Source of the DNA: JAPPHA01 sp963662815
GTDB lineage: Bacteria; Pseudomonadota; Alphaproteobacteria; Rhodobacterales; Rhodobacteraceae
Direction: 5' to 3'
NCBI GenBank assembly: GCA_963662815.2
Contig: CAXXWA010000005.1
Coordinates: forward strand, 310,001-374,000
DNA: 64,000 bases
In this document: positions 8,498 through 17,970 of the stretch, piece by piece
Layout: each line of letters starts with the position of its first letter
Numbering within the stretch: position 1 is the first letter of the stretch
Notes under the pieces: model-generated
Seen by the model: only the letters and a program-made list of their open reading frames with translations
The model's database searches: none
What the model was told of the DNA's origin: nothing
Program-made: the position numbers and the translations under genes

Positions 8498-9729
8498 CGG
8501 ACACCTCCCGGCCAGGGAAGGGCCAGCGGGCGGAGAGCCTCCAGGTCGACCTTGGCGTAGATCCTGGTGGTGTCGGGATGGGAGTGCCCCAGGACGTCGC
8601 CGATCTCGCCGAGCGAGGCCCCGCCGTTCAGCATCTCGGTGGCCAGGCCGTGACGGAACTGGTGGGCGCCGCATGTCGGCGCGTCCACGTCGGCACGCTT
8701 GATCGCGCGACGGACGATGCTGGATATGCTGCCGGAGCGCACCCCCTCGATCGGCGCCCTGGCACGCAGGAACACCCGACGGCTTTGACACGGCGGCCGT
8801 CCGTGGCGCAGGTAGTCGGCGATCGCCTCGCCGATCTCCTCGGACAGGGGAAAGGCCTTGCGCCTTCCGCCCTTCACCCTAAGTCGCAGGGTCCCGCCGG
8901 TCCAGTCGATGTCATCGAGTTCAAGAAGCCCGATCTCGCTCGCCCGCAGGCCCAGCCGCGCAAGAAGCATCAGGATGGCATGGTCGCGACGGCCCGTGGC
9001 GGAGCCGCGATCGATGCCGGCCAGAAGCTTGCTGACCTGGTCGGGCGAGATTCCCCGAGGTATCTGCGGCATCGACCAGCTGGCGACCACGGGGACGGCG
9101 GCGACCAGCTCCGGCCCGGTCTCGCCGAGAAGGCAGGCATACCGGAGAAAGGACCGCAGCGCCGTGGCCATGCACTTCGCACGCTTCGGGCTCATGTCCG
9201 GCGCCATGTGCCGGACGAACCGCACGACGTCGTCGGCCGACAGGGACGAGAGCGCCACCGGCCCCGGGTCGAACCGTTGGCGCAGGAAGTTCCGGACGAA
9301 CGGCAGGTAGGTGGCGATTGATGCCGGCGCCAGGCCCCGCGTCTGCTGCAGGTGGAGTTCGTAGGCCTGCACGCAGCGCTCGGCATCGGTCACCGGGCCT
9401 GCGGGCGCATCCCCGAATGAGAGCACGCCCTCCCGGCGCAGGAAATCCGTGAAGCGTCGGAGCGAGGCCCTGTCGTTCTGGCGCGACCGCAGGCTCCGCG
9501 CTCGATGTTCCAGGTACCGGGTCGCGTGATCGGGGTTGACGTCGGCGATCCCGATCTCTTCCTGCTTGAGCCACTGGCTGAAACGGGCTGCCAGCAGAAC
9601 CTTGCCATGGGCCGTTCGCGGCGCGTAGCCCTGCGCCCTCACCCAAACCGCGAACGCGTCGAGCCGGCCCGCCAGGGGACCTTCGCGCCATTGTGGACGA
9701 ACAAGTTGACTGTCTTTGACATGCTTCAT
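8494..9729 (-). CDS. ritA: RIT tyrosine recombinase A
   Basis: The product is a 411-residue tyrosine recombinase and the first gene of the trio. The catalytic set is complete: Arg in LGLRASEIGLLEL, HQFRHGLAT (H-x-x-R), LGHSHPDTTRIY with His, and Tyr about residue 391. The N-terminal half has two helical DNA-binding segments, as in other large recombinases of these trios. The start ATG 9729 has a Shine-Dalgarno-like AGGAG about 8 bases upstream (reverse of the CTCCT near 9737). The right inverted repeats of the element lie 40-126 bases upstream, where its promoter must also be. Confidence 0.88.
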   Translation of the reverse strand: MKHVKDSQLVRPQWREGPLAGRLDAFAVWVRAQGYAPRTAHGKVLLAARFSQWLKQEEIGIADVNPDHATRYLEHRARSLRSRQNDRASLRRFTDFLRREGVLSFGDAPAGPVTDAERCVQAYELHLQQTRGLAPASIATYLPFVRNFLRQRFDPGPVALSSLSADDVVRFVRHMAPDMSPKRAKCMATALRSFLRYACLLGETGPELVAAVPVVASWSMPQIPRGISPDQVSKLLAGIDRGSATGRRDHAILMLLARLGLRASEIGLLELDDIDWTGGTLRLRVKGGRRKAFPLSEEIGEAIADYLRHGRPPCQSRRVFLRARAPIEGVRSGSISSIVRRAIKRADVDAPTCGAHQFRHGLATEMLNGGASLGEIGDVLGHSHPDTTRIYAKVDLEALRPLALPWPGGVR

Positions 9730-9768
9730 TCCGAACTCCTTTCCTCGTTGAAGGTCGACAGGTGGAGT

Positions 9769-9855
9769 TCGGATTATGTCGTGCAGCGATCGGAAACTTG
9801 CCTTGAAATGCAGGGCGAAATCGAATTTATCCGAGATAAGAATCTACCCGAGATA
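9769..9855. repeat. RIT right subterminal and terminal inverted repeats
   Basis: The inner repeat 9769-9789 is the reverse complement of 6528-6550 with few mismatches and a 2-base gap. The outer repeat 9846-9855 is the exact reverse complement of 6460-6469. A second partial outer motif (CGAGATAAG, 9831-9839) suggests a repeated recombinase-binding site. Confidence 0.7.
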
Positions 9856-9863
9856 GTGAATAG

Positions 9864-9900
9864 GCTCTTATTGGTTGTGCGCAGCACGGCCAATAAGAGC
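9864..9900. repeat. Perfect 11-bp hairpin just outside the RIT element
   Basis: GCTCTTATTGG (9864-9874) and CCAATAAGAGC (9890-9900) are exact reverse complements. The loop itself can pair GTGC with GCAC, giving a long cruciform. It lies eight bases outside the RIT end. It could be the folded target that was hit, or a terminator. No poly-T follows. Confidence 0.6.
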
Positions 9901-10113
9901 GTTGAGCTGAGCCGCGCTTTCCCGACGTCGACGATTTCTATGGGGAATGAATTCGCCGCGGTGCGTTCAGCGCGCCGGGCGGATGCGCTTCGTCGGTCGC
10001 TGCAACGGTGATGCGGGGACCGGAGCGGTGTCCGGAAGGTGAACTGCCTGGAACCGGGCGCCTGCGAAGGCGGATTTCAAGGCCGCAGGGGGCGTTGGCG
10101 CAGCAGGATTCTG

Positions 10114-10137
10114 TCCCGGCCGTGCGTTCGGCCGGGA
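10114..10137. repeat. Hairpin near the 3' end of the IS91-type unit
   Basis: TCCCGGCC and GGCCGGGA pair across an 8-base loop. IS91-type elements carry hairpins near the ends recognised by the rolling-circle transposase, so this could be the terminus on the transposase 3' side. The exact end cannot be fixed from one copy. Confidence 0.4.
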
Positions 10138-10163
10138 TCGGATTGTGTGGCGGGAGCGCATCG

Positions 10164-11377
10164 TCATGGCGGAGGCCTTGGCCTGGGTGCCAGCCAGGCG
10201 GTCTCCGGGGGCGCCTTCGGAAGGGGGACCTGCCGCAGCGGGCCGTGCCCGCACCGCTCGCAGACGGTGATGTCCTTGCCGGTCAGGCGCAGCATCATCG
10301 CCGGCACGGTTTCCGGTTCGGGCGGCTCGGGCTCCGGCTGGGCGAGCAGTTCCCTGCACCGGGCGAGCTTGCCCGCGCGACAGCGGTTGGCGAGCAGCCC
10401 GTAGTGGCGGATCCGGGTGAAGCCCTTGGGCAGGACATGCAGGAGGAACCGGCGGACAAACTCGGTGCCGTCGAGGCGCATGACGTTGACCTTGTTGCCA
10501 TCGGCGTAGTCGCGCCAGCGGAAGCGGACATGCTCGCCGTCGAAGTCGACGAGGCGATGGTTGGTGATCGCCGTCTTGTGGGTGTAGCGCCCGAGATAGC
10601 GCAGGACCTGGCCGCGTCCGCGAACGGGGCTTTCGCGTAGACCACCCAGCCCCTGGATCGCAGCGCGGCCGTCAGGCGCTCGAAGTCGTGATCGTCGTCG
10701 GCAGGACTGCAATGCAGTTCGCCCTTGCGGCGGGCTGCGGCGAGGAAGTCCAGGCACTTTCCACGGAAGATCTTCGACAGGGCCCGGACGGGGAACAGGA
10801 AGCCGTTGCGCGGCGGGGCGAGCCACCTCTCCCCGTCCGGGCTCAAGCCGCCGTCGGTGACGATGCAGTGGACATGGACGTGCTGCCCGAGGTTCTGGCC
10901 CCAGGTGTGCAGCACCATCGTGATGCCGATCTCGCCGCCGAGCCAGCGCGGGTTGCGTCCGAACTCCAGCAGGGTCCGGGACGCAGCCTTGAAGAGCAGC
11001 CCGTAGACGAGGCCGGGCTTCGCCTGCGCGAGAGGGTTGAGTTCGTGCGGCAGCGTGAACACCACGTGCCAGTGGCCGATGTCGAGCAGGCTGGCGGACT
11101 GCCTCTCCACCCACCGGGTCTGCTCGAGCGACTGGCACTTGGGGCAGTGCCGGTTCCGGCATGACGCGTACTGGAAGCCCACCGCCCCGCACTGGTCGCA
11201 TTCGGTCCTGAATCCGCCGAGCGCGGCGGTGCGGCAGGCCGTCAGGTCGTCCACGGCCCGTTGCTGTCGCGACGAGAGCGGATGCGCCGCGCCACAGGCG
11301 TCGGCGCATGCCCTCAGCACGTCGGCCACCTCCAGCGCCGGCCTCTGGGCCGGCGCTGCGTGGTCTGCATGCGCCAC
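10164..11377 (-). pseudogene. IS91-family (HUH, two-tyrosine) transposase, frameshifted
   Basis: The N-terminal three-quarters reads cleanly from GTG 11377: a zinc-binding segment with ECDQCG and CRNRHCPKCQ, then WHVVFTLPHELN, and QHVHVHCIVTDGG with the His-hydrophobic-His metal site. About 10605-10625 the frame shifts. The catalytic tail continues in another frame: QVLRYLGRYTHKTAITNHRL holds the tyrosine motif, and the end is HVLPKGFTRIRHYGLLANRC. One base appears to be missing at the junction. It follows the integrase gene by three bases, the usual arrangement of IS91-type units that carry a tyrosine recombinase. It is probably inactive unless the shift is bypassed. Confidence 0.8.
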
Positions 11378-11380
11378 CGG

Positions 11381-12235
11381 TCAGACCGGAACGGCGTCCG
11401 GGAACTCCAGCAGGTCCAGCGGGGACGGCGTGGCGCCCGCCGTCTCGTGGGCGAGATGCAGGTAGCGCATGGTCGACCGGATCGAGCCATGGCCGAGGCG
11501 CCGCTGGATGACCTGGAGCTCGACCCCGGCCTCCAGGAGCCCAGTGGCGTAGCAATGCCTCAAGGTGTGGATGCTGCCGGACTTGGTGATCCCGGCCTTC
11601 CGCTTGGCGCTGCGGTACATGAATGCCGCTCCGTCGCGCGACATCGGCCGGTCGCCGTACCGGCCGGGGAACAGCCAGGAACGGGGACGCTGGTGGCGCC
11701 AGCAGTGGCGGAGCTGCGCGAGAAGCCGCTGCGACAGCGGCACGTAGCGGTCCTTGTTGCCCTTGCCCTGGTCGACGCGCAGGCACATCCGCCCGGAGTC
11801 GATGTCCGCGACCTGCAGATGGCAGATCTCGCTGACCCGGAGCCCGGCAGCGTAGGCCGTCATCAGCACGGCGAGGTGCTTGACGTTCCGGGTGACCGTG
11901 AACAGCCGGACCAGCTCGTCATGGCTGAGGATCTCCGGCAATACCGACGGCGTCTTGGCGCCGGGCACGTGGAAGTGCGGGTCGGGCCGGCCAAGCGTGA
12001 TGCGGTAGAGGAAGCGGATCCCGTGCCGGGCGCAGTTGCAGCTCTTCCAGGACAGCCCGCGCTGCTCGTGCAGGTGGAGCAGGTAGTCCTGGACCTCCTG
12101 GGCGGAGATCCTCTCGGGACTGCGTCCGCAGAAGCGCGCGAGCCCGGAGACGGAGTTGAGATAGGAGCGTACCGTGTTCTCCGCGAAGCCGCGAACGGCC
12201 ATGTCGTCGATCATGCGTTTGCGCAAACGTGTCAT
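11381..12235 (-). CDS. Tyrosine recombinase of the IS91-type unit
   Basis: This is a 284-residue integrase with a complete catalytic set: Arg in AAGLRVSEICHL, HTLRHCYAT, then RRLGHGSIRSTMRYLHL with the nucleophile Tyr. The N-terminal domain (MTRLRKRMIDDMAVRGFAEN) is that of the XerD-like recombinases paired with IS91-type transposases. ATG 12235 is chosen because GGAGAAG lies about 6 bases upstream on the coding strand. The stop is three bases before the transposase GTG, so the two are co-transcribed. Confidence 0.85.
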   Translation of the reverse strand: MTRLRKRMIDDMAVRGFAENTVRSYLNSVSGLARFCGRSPERISAQEVQDYLLHLHEQRGLSWKSCNCARHGIRFLYRITLGRPDPHFHVPGAKTPSVLPEILSHDELVRLFTVTRNVKHLAVLMTAYAAGLRVSEICHLQVADIDSGRMCLRVDQGKGNKDRYVPLSQRLLAQLRHCWRHQRPRSWLFPGRYGDRPMSRDGAAFMYRSAKRKAGITKSGSIHTLRHCYATGLLEAGVELQVIQRRLGHGSIRSTMRYLHLAHETAGATPSPLDLLEFPDAVPV

Positions 12236-12534
12236 GTGTCTTCTCCCTTGAGTGTCAACGGTCACGGAGAACACTGGCATCGATGCGCCGAAGTGCGTCC
12301 GAAACCGGCTGGAAGGACATCAGGGAAAGACGGATGCGGCCGAAGCGCCGACGAAGACCTTCAAGTCGCGACCAAGCCGTCCATCAGGAAGCGGCAGCCG
12401 GGACGGACACCCTCGCATGTTCCGAGAATCGGAAACGAACCAAGGGGTTGCTGTGGAAAATTTTGGCGCGGGTTCCCGTGGACTTCCCACCTGTTGTAAA
12501 GTTGTTTCAGCGGGTTTTGTGCCCGCTCCATCGC
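12236..12534. other. Gap between the IS91-type unit and IS110
   Basis: I see no supported gene. This roughly 300-base stretch must contain the start-side end of the IS91-type unit and the 3' end of the IS110 element, but neither boundary can be recognised from a single copy. Confidence 0.4.
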
Positions 12535-13788
12535 TCATGCCGGGCTGGCATTCCGTGGACGGCCCGGATCGAATTCCGTCTGGTTCGTCAACATGGCACA
12601 AGCGACAGCGATCAGCCTGTCGGCCACGCTCCGGAGAGCACGGGCGTGACCGTGGCCCCTGGCCCGTAGCGCGGCGTATTTCGCCTGGCAAACGGGATCC
12701 CTCTGTACGGCTTTGCCGGCCCAGTGACAGACTGCATGCTGCAGGCGCTTGTGCGCGGCGAGCCGACGTTTGACGATCAGGCTCTTTCCTGAGCGTCGTG
12801 TCACCGGTGCGACACCGCACAGGCATCGCAATGCGTGACAGTCCCTGCGCATCAGAGGTTCATGAGCCTCGGTCAGCAGCGTGGCGGGGACAGTTCTGCC
12901 GACACCGGGAAGTGATGCCAGGATTGCCACGTCACGCTGCGGGACCACCCCCGGGTTTGATTCCGGATTTTCCCGGGCCTCTGCCACGGCCGCCGTCAAC
13001 CGCTCCATCTGGCGATGTGCGTTCGACAGTTCGTCGTTGACGAGCTGGAGCCTCTTGATGATGACCTCGATGTGGGCGACAGCGGCCTCTGTGGTTCCGG
13101 GCGCCACGGCGATGGCCGGCTCACGCAGGCGGTCAAGGACATCCTGGGCGCTGACGGTGCGCACACGCCGGCGCTTGAGAAGCTTCTCAACCGTAGCGAG
13201 ACGGAGGCGCCGGGCCTTGGCGGGCGTTGGTGCCAGCGTCCACAGTTCGGGCACCCAGGCCTTGGTCAGGTCGCTCTCGACCTTGAAGAACTGTGGAAAA
13301 CAGCGCCAGATCTGCTGTCTCTGACGGTTGACGAGGCGGGTTCGTTCACCGGTCAGTTCGTTGGCGATGCGGGTCCATTCACGAAGCTGGACCACTTCCG
13401 GCGTGTCCGGCGCGAGCCTGCGAAAGAAGCGGCTGTCCGTGCGCAGTGCATCCGCCAGGGTGAGGGCGTCACGGCTGTCGTCCTTGGCACCGGCCGGAGA
13501 GTGGCGGTCCCGGAAACGGTCGAGTTGTTTCGGGTTGAGCGAATGGACGGCGAAGCCGCGCTCCATCATCGCCTCGACCACGGGTCCGTGTGGAACCTCG
13601 ATGGCAACACCAATGGTGTCAGCCTTGGCGCCGGTCCGGGTCAAGATCCAGTTGGCCAACGCACTCAGGCCGGTGCCGCCATGCTTGAAGCTCCGGTTGC
13701 CCAGAAGCGTGCCGTTGATGTCGACAATGGCTGCCTGGTGATCGCAGGACCCCCAGTCGATGCCGACGAGGAATTTGATATCTGGCAT
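12535..13788 (-). CDS. IS110-family transposase (DEDD)
   Basis: The product is an intact 417-residue transposase. The N-terminal RuvC-like DEDD domain shows Asp in GIDWGSCDHQ (about residue 11), Glu in AIEVPHGPVVE, and two Asp in KDDSRDALTLADAL. The C-terminal domain carries ILASLPGVGRTVPATLLTE and the late Ser-containing motif region RRSGKSLIVKRR, as in IS110/IS1111. ATG 13788 has GGAG about 9 bases upstream. IS110 elements lack classical terminal repeats, so the element ends are not visible. It is oriented away from the second, broken IS110-type gene downstream. Confidence 0.88.
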   Translation of the reverse strand: MPDIKFLVGIDWGSCDHQAAIVDINGTLLGNRSFKHGGTGLSALANWILTRTGAKADTIGVAIEVPHGPVVEAMMERGFAVHSLNPKQLDRFRDRHSPAGAKDDSRDALTLADALRTDSRFFRRLAPDTPEVVQLREWTRIANELTGERTRLVNRQRQQIWRCFPQFFKVESDLTKAWVPELWTLAPTPAKARRLRLATVEKLLKRRRVRTVSAQDVLDRLREPAIAVAPGTTEAAVAHIEVIIKRLQLVNDELSNAHRQMERLTAAVAEARENPESNPGVVPQRDVAILASLPGVGRTVPATLLTEAHEPLMRRDCHALRCLCGVAPVTRRSGKSLIVKRRLAAHKRLQHAVCHWAGKAVQRDPVCQAKYAALRARGHGHARALRSVADRLIAVACAMLTNQTEFDPGRPRNASPA

Positions 13789-14030
13789 GTGTTCTGCTCC
13801 CTGCATGAACTGCGCTCCCCTTTCTGTCGGACCGCCACGATGCGAACCGTTTCCTGTACTGGCGCTCGAGGCGCGAACTTCCCACTGGGTCTCCATCGCG
13901 GCCAACGATCGGGGCACGGGTCCACAGGAGGTGCTCAAGGCACGGGAAAACCAAGGTTGCTCCCGATCGATTGGCCCAACTCGTCCTTGCGGACGAAACC
14001 CTGAAATTGAAAGGGTGTCGGGGATTTTTT

Positions 14031-14079
14031 CTGCCCCGGTTTCCCCTCCGCGCTCCGCGCTCCGGGGAAACCGGGGCAG
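14031..14079. repeat. 16-bp perfect inverted repeat
   Basis: CTGCCCCGGTTTCCCC (14031-14046) and its exact reverse complement (14064-14079) flank a 17-base loop made of a repeated TCCGCGC unit. It lies between two IS110-type genes. It could be a REP-like insertion target or a bidirectional terminator. Confidence 0.7.
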
Positions 14080-14171
14080 CTGCGGGGCGGTGATCATCAG
14101 GCCTCGACACAGGTACAGGAAAACCCGCCTCCTGCCTCCCGCCGCCTCCACGGTTCATTCCCGTGTCGGGA

Positions 14172-14216
14172 CCGCCGCCGCCAGGCCTGGCGGCGGCGGA
14201 GCGGGGCCTGCCCCGC
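14172..14216. repeat. 28-bp perfect palindrome followed by a second hairpin
   Basis: Bases 14172-14199 are perfectly self-complementary with centre AGGCCT. Directly after comes GCGGGGC-CT-GCCCCGC (14201-14216). Strong palindromes like these are typical targets of IS110/IS1111 elements, and the second IS110-type gene starts 150 bases further on. Confidence 0.7.
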
Positions 14217-14363
14217 AGGACGGGTCGGACCGGAAGCACCATGGATCGCGCAAGCGGATCCGTGCGGAAGCGTGGCCGGCCCGCCCTCCCTTCAGCCTCC
14301 CGGGTCCTGGATGGATGCCCGGGTTCGAGAACCGGATCATCGCGAGGATGGGAGCGGGAGAGC

Positions 14364-15312
14364 ATGACCATCGTAGCCGCCGGCATTGACGCGGGCAGGA
14401 AGACGCCGGACATCCACCTGAACGGCAGGGATCACGCCGCCGCCAACGACGCGGACGGCTTCCGCAAGGTCGCCGGCGTCCCGAGGGACGGCGGGGCGGA
14501 GAGGGTCGTCATGGAGGCCGCGGGGCGGATGCACCGGGCGCTCCGCCAGGTCGCCGCGCGACCGGGGCTTCGCGGTCCCGGCGGGCAGTCCCCGCCAGTC
14601 CCGGGACTTCGCCAAGGCCGCCGGCGACATGGCGAAGACCGACAGGGCCGGCGCCAGGGTGCTTGCCGCCTTCGGCGCCGCGTTCCCGGCCAGGCCGCCG
14701 ACGGCGCCGGCCGAGGCGGCGATCGGCCGGCTCCGCGACATGCCGGCGCTGCGGGAGAGGCTCGTCGACCGGCGCGTGCAGCCGAGGGCGGTCTTCGACG
14801 GGGCCGGCGATCCCGACCCGGACGGGCCCGTCCCGAAGATCCTCCCGGAGATCGAGGCCGGCGTCCGCCGGCACGACCGGCGGATCGCGGAGACGGTCGC
14901 GGGCGCGGAGGAGCTTGCCGGGAGCCGCGACATCCTGATGCCGGTCCCGGGCATCGGCCCCGCCGCGGCGGCGGCCCTGATCGCCTGGACGGGCGGGCCC
15001 GGCGCCATCGGCAGCCGCCAGGCCGCGGCCCTGATCGGCGTCGCGCCCTTCGCCCGCGACAGCGGAACCCTGAAGGGCGCGCGCCGCGTCGCCGGCGGAC
15101 GGGGGCGGCCGAGGGACGTCCCGTGCATGGCGGCGATGGCGGCCTGCAGGCTCGATCCCGAGATGGCGGAACTCCACGCCCGGCTCGTGGCGCGCGGAAA
15201 GCGCCGCAAGGTCGCCGTGACCGCGGCGATGCGGAGGACGGTCGCGGCCGCGAACGCCCTGCTGCGCGACCGGCGCGTGCGGGAGGACCGGACGGCCGCG
15301 GCCGCCGGCTGA
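14364..15312 (+). pseudogene. Second IS110-family transposase, frameshifted
   Basis: The start ATG 14364 follows GGGAG. The first 60 residues (VAAGIDAGRKTPDIHL with the first Asp, VVMEAAGRMHRAL with Glu) read in one frame. Near 14555-14565 the frame changes, and the rest continues as DRGFAV, RQSRDFAKAAGDMAKTDRAG with the third and fourth acidic positions, then LMPVPGIGPAAAAALIAWTG and a normal C-terminus to 15312. It is clearly different in sequence from the neighbouring intact IS110 gene, so it is not a duplicate. GC content is very high. A single indel separates it from an intact gene of about 315 residues. Confidence 0.75.
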
Positions 15313-15852
15313 CGCCCGCGCGGGCCGCGTCCCGCGGCGGTCCGCCGGGCCCGGAACGAATCAATGGACCGGTCGCGTCCCTGCGACCGGCGGGTTCCCG
15401 CCTGCCCGGACGGTCGCCCGGATGCGGACAGGACTGTGGACAGGGTGTGGAAAACCCGGACAGGGATCCCCGGAAACCGCCGGAAACCGCCGAATCCGGC
15501 CTTGACCCGAAACATGGATGCTTCCTCCCCCAGGCCTTCCAGATACGCCACCGTGTCTGGATGTCTGTGCCCGCGATGCCCTTTGCTCGTCGCCATGATC
15601 CGCGCTCCCTGCCTCGTTGCCTCTGAAAGCGCGCCACCCGCCGGTTTCCCCGGCCGTTGTCGGACACGCTGCAAAGCCAGCGTAGCAAATGCGAATCGCA
15701 ATCATCAACCAAATTGGGCTACACCCCTGTCAATGTCGCCAGTTGACTTTTGGCTTGAATCGTGCTTGGCGCAGATTTATGTCCGCTGTGCCAGATGTTC
15801 AGGCGTCCGTTCGGGCCGACCGCCCGCCAAATCGAAGTAGGAGCATGAAAGA
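15313..15852. other. Gap without a supported gene
   Basis: This stretch must hold the right end of the broken IS110 element. From about 15660 the sequence becomes less GC-rich, as in ordinary intergenic DNA. Frames on both strands here lack start signals and family features. A possible ribosome site (AGGAG, 15839-15843) precedes the next small gene. Confidence 0.4.
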
Positions 15853-16197
15853 ATGATCATTGACGAAAGGGCTGGTTGGGATCCTCTCGCCCGCATCATG
15901 GAGAGAGCCAGAGATGCGATCACGGACCCCGAAACAAGGGCGATGCTGGAGGAGGTTGCCGCGCAATTGTCGTCTTTCGTCAACCTTGACGACGAGGTGC
16001 CGGCGGAAGTTGTCGAGAAGCTGGAGTATTTGAAGGAACGGCTGCACAACGAACCGGAGGCTGTGGACGCTTTGCAGACTGCAATCGACAGGTGCAAGGA
16101 GCCGTCGCATGGTAGCGGAGTTGTCAAGGGTGCGGTCCTTGGAGCGATCTTGACGGCGGCAGTTGGCGGCGTGCTCTATGCCTTGACGACAAAGTGA
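15853..16197 (+). CDS. Small hypothetical protein with C-terminal membrane anchor
   Basis: The product has 114 residues. The first 85 are acidic and helical, with Glu/Asp-rich segments and a leucine-rich coiled-coil-like stretch (VEKLEYLKERLHNEPEAVDAL). The C-terminus GAVLGAILTAAVGGVLYAL forms one glycine/alanine-rich membrane helix. AGGAG ends about 10 bases upstream of ATG 15853. Codon choice is milder than in the surrounding transposase genes, suggesting a resident or cargo gene. I do not recognise the family. It converges with the serine recombinase, whose 3' end it abuts. Confidence 0.55.
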   Translation: MIIDERAGWDPLARIMERARDAITDPETRAMLEEVAAQLSSFVNLDDEVPAEVVEKLEYLKERLHNEPEAVDALQTAIDRCKEPSHGSGVVKGAVLGAILTAAVGGVLYALTTK

Positions 16198-17855
16198 ATC
16201 CAAAAGCTGGCCCTGACCGGCATCATTTCCCGACGGACCGGAGCCTTGGGGCGGCGACGTCGGCACCGGAACGGAATGGCAGATCGTGACCTCGTCCTTT
16301 CCGACCCTCACCTCGCGAACGAGCAGACGCACGATTCGCTGACGTTCGGCAAGAGCGAGGGACTTTGCCCCTTTGCGCAACCGCCCCGGAAACCGTTCCG
16401 TCGTCTCGGCCAGCGAGAGCCGGGCGCCACGGTCAAGTTCCGCAGCCTTCAGGGCCCTCAGCTCCGACTGGATGGCACGCTGCCGGGCCTGAAGCGGGAT
16501 CTTTCTCTCCCGCAGTTCCTCAAGGGTCATGACCTCGTCCTGGCAGGCGTCGAGCAGACGCCGCATCCGGGTGGTGATGCGGGCAAGCTCGCCCTGCAGT
16601 GAATCGGTCCGCTGCCGGACATCGGTCGTGTCGTTCGCGGCTTCCAGCCTGCGCGTGATCTCCCCCTGGACGAGGTCCGGGTTCTCGAGCAGGGCCAGCA
16701 CCTCCGTCCAGACGGCCGCGTCGAGCTCGTCGGCGCGCACCGCAGGATTGTCGCACACGGCCCCCTCCGGATGGCGCCAGCCCTCCGACCCCTGGCACCG
16801 GCAGCAGTGCAGGCGCGGCGTCTTGCGGCCGCCCGTCCCGGAGTTCCGTCCCATGGCGTATCCGCAATGCAGGCAGACGCACAGCCCCTGCAGGAGCGTC
16901 GGCTCGACGGTCTTGCGCCCCGAGAAACGCCGGTTGGCCGCACGCTGGTCCTGCGCGCGCTCGAAGAGGGCGGGGTCCACGATGGCCGGAACGGCCAGTT
17001 CGATCCAGTCTCCCTCGGGCGTGCCACGCGCCCGGTCAGGCGCCGGACGGCGCCGCCCTTCTGCCGGCCGGTCCGGTTGTGCCGGACGCGTTGGCCGGAC
17101 CCCATCGTCTTCAGGCAGGCCGCCTTGCCGATGCAGGCCTCGTTCCTCAGGATGACAGCCACGGTCGAGATCGGCCAGTGCCGCGAATGCCGTGGATGCA
17201 GGCCCTCCTCGTCGAGCCGAGGGGCGATCTGGTGCATCTTCAACCCGTCGCGGACATGGAGATCGAAGATCCGGCGCACCACGCGGGCTTCGGTCTCGTC
17301 GATCTCGAAGCGGGCTCCGCATGTCTCGGTCTTCCGGATCAGGCGGTATCCGCAGGGCGCGCGGGCGAGCATGTTCAGCGAGCCCTGGCGGGCACGATGG
17401 ATCCTGCCGCGGCGCGAGCGCTCGGCGATCTGCGTGCGCTCGCATTCGGAGATCACCGACAGGATCTGGCGCAGGAGCATGCCTTGGGGGGTGGCGTCGT
17501 CCGGCTCCTGGACGCACCGGACCGTCGCGCCGGAACGGGCGAACTCCTCCTGCAACAGGATCTGGTGAGCGAAGTTGCGGCTCAGCCGGTCGATCGACAG
17601 GACCAGCACGGTCTCGATCTCGCCGCGGGCGACGCCGTCACGCAACGCGTCGAGCGCCGGTCGCTCAAGGGTCGCGCCGCTGAACCCGTCGTCGGCGAAC
17701 ACGAGGTCGTCGGGAATCGCCCAGCCAAGGCTGCGGCCATGGTCGAGAACCGCCTCACGCTGACTGGCGATCGTCTCGCTCTGGCGCTGGGCCTGGCTCG
17801 ACACCCTCAGGCAGGCCGCGACCGTCGCGGTCACTGTCGGCGCTGGATGCTGCAT
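16195..17855 (-). pseudogene. Large serine recombinase, frameshifted
   Basis: ATG 17855 has GGAG about 10 bases upstream. The resolvase domain is intact: AACLRVSSQAQ holds the catalytic Ser, followed by DDGFSGATLERPAL, LVLSIDRLSRN and the helix ISECERTQIAERSRRGR. The recombinase domain follows (APCGYRLI, DETEARVVRRIFDLHV). Near 17028-17045 the frame shifts. Reading resumes as DWIELAVPAIVDPALFERAQ, a zinc ribbon (CVCLHCGYAMGR, then CCRC), a coiled-coil and the usual C-terminal strand EVRVGKDEVTICHSVP. The natural stop is not evident, and the second frame runs on past the gene end. It probably sat in an integrative element of which little else remains. Confidence 0.75.
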
Positions 17856-17970
17856 CGTTCGCTTGTCTCCTCGTGGACCAGCTTCGTTCGGGGACCAGGC
17901 ATTCGCAGGCTTCGCAAAGCCGCTCCCGGGCGGCACGGTCGAAGACCCGGAGCGTGCGAACAGGTCGCAT

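Larger units (their letters stand above)
6460..9855 (-). mobile_element. RIT (recombinase-in-trio) element
   Basis: Three tyrosine recombinase genes of different subfamilies lie head to tail on the minus strand. Each stop overlaps the next start in an ATGA tetranucleotide, the hallmark of RIT elements. The trio is bracketed by two nested inverted repeats. The outer pair is TATCTCGGGT (6460-6469) and ACCCGAGATA (9846-9855). The inner pair of about 21-23 bp is 6528-6550 and 9769-9789, sharing CGACATAA and CCGA. The inner repeats start 68 and 66 bases from the outer ends. This symmetry supports the proposed boundaries. I see no cargo and no clear target duplication. Confidence 0.8.

Noticed and set aside
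17755..17970. Possible 71-residue gene between the small RHH-like gene and the serine recombinase
   Set aside because: It starts directly after the upstream stop, but more than half overlaps the recombinase N-terminus in another frame, and the sequence has no recognisable features.
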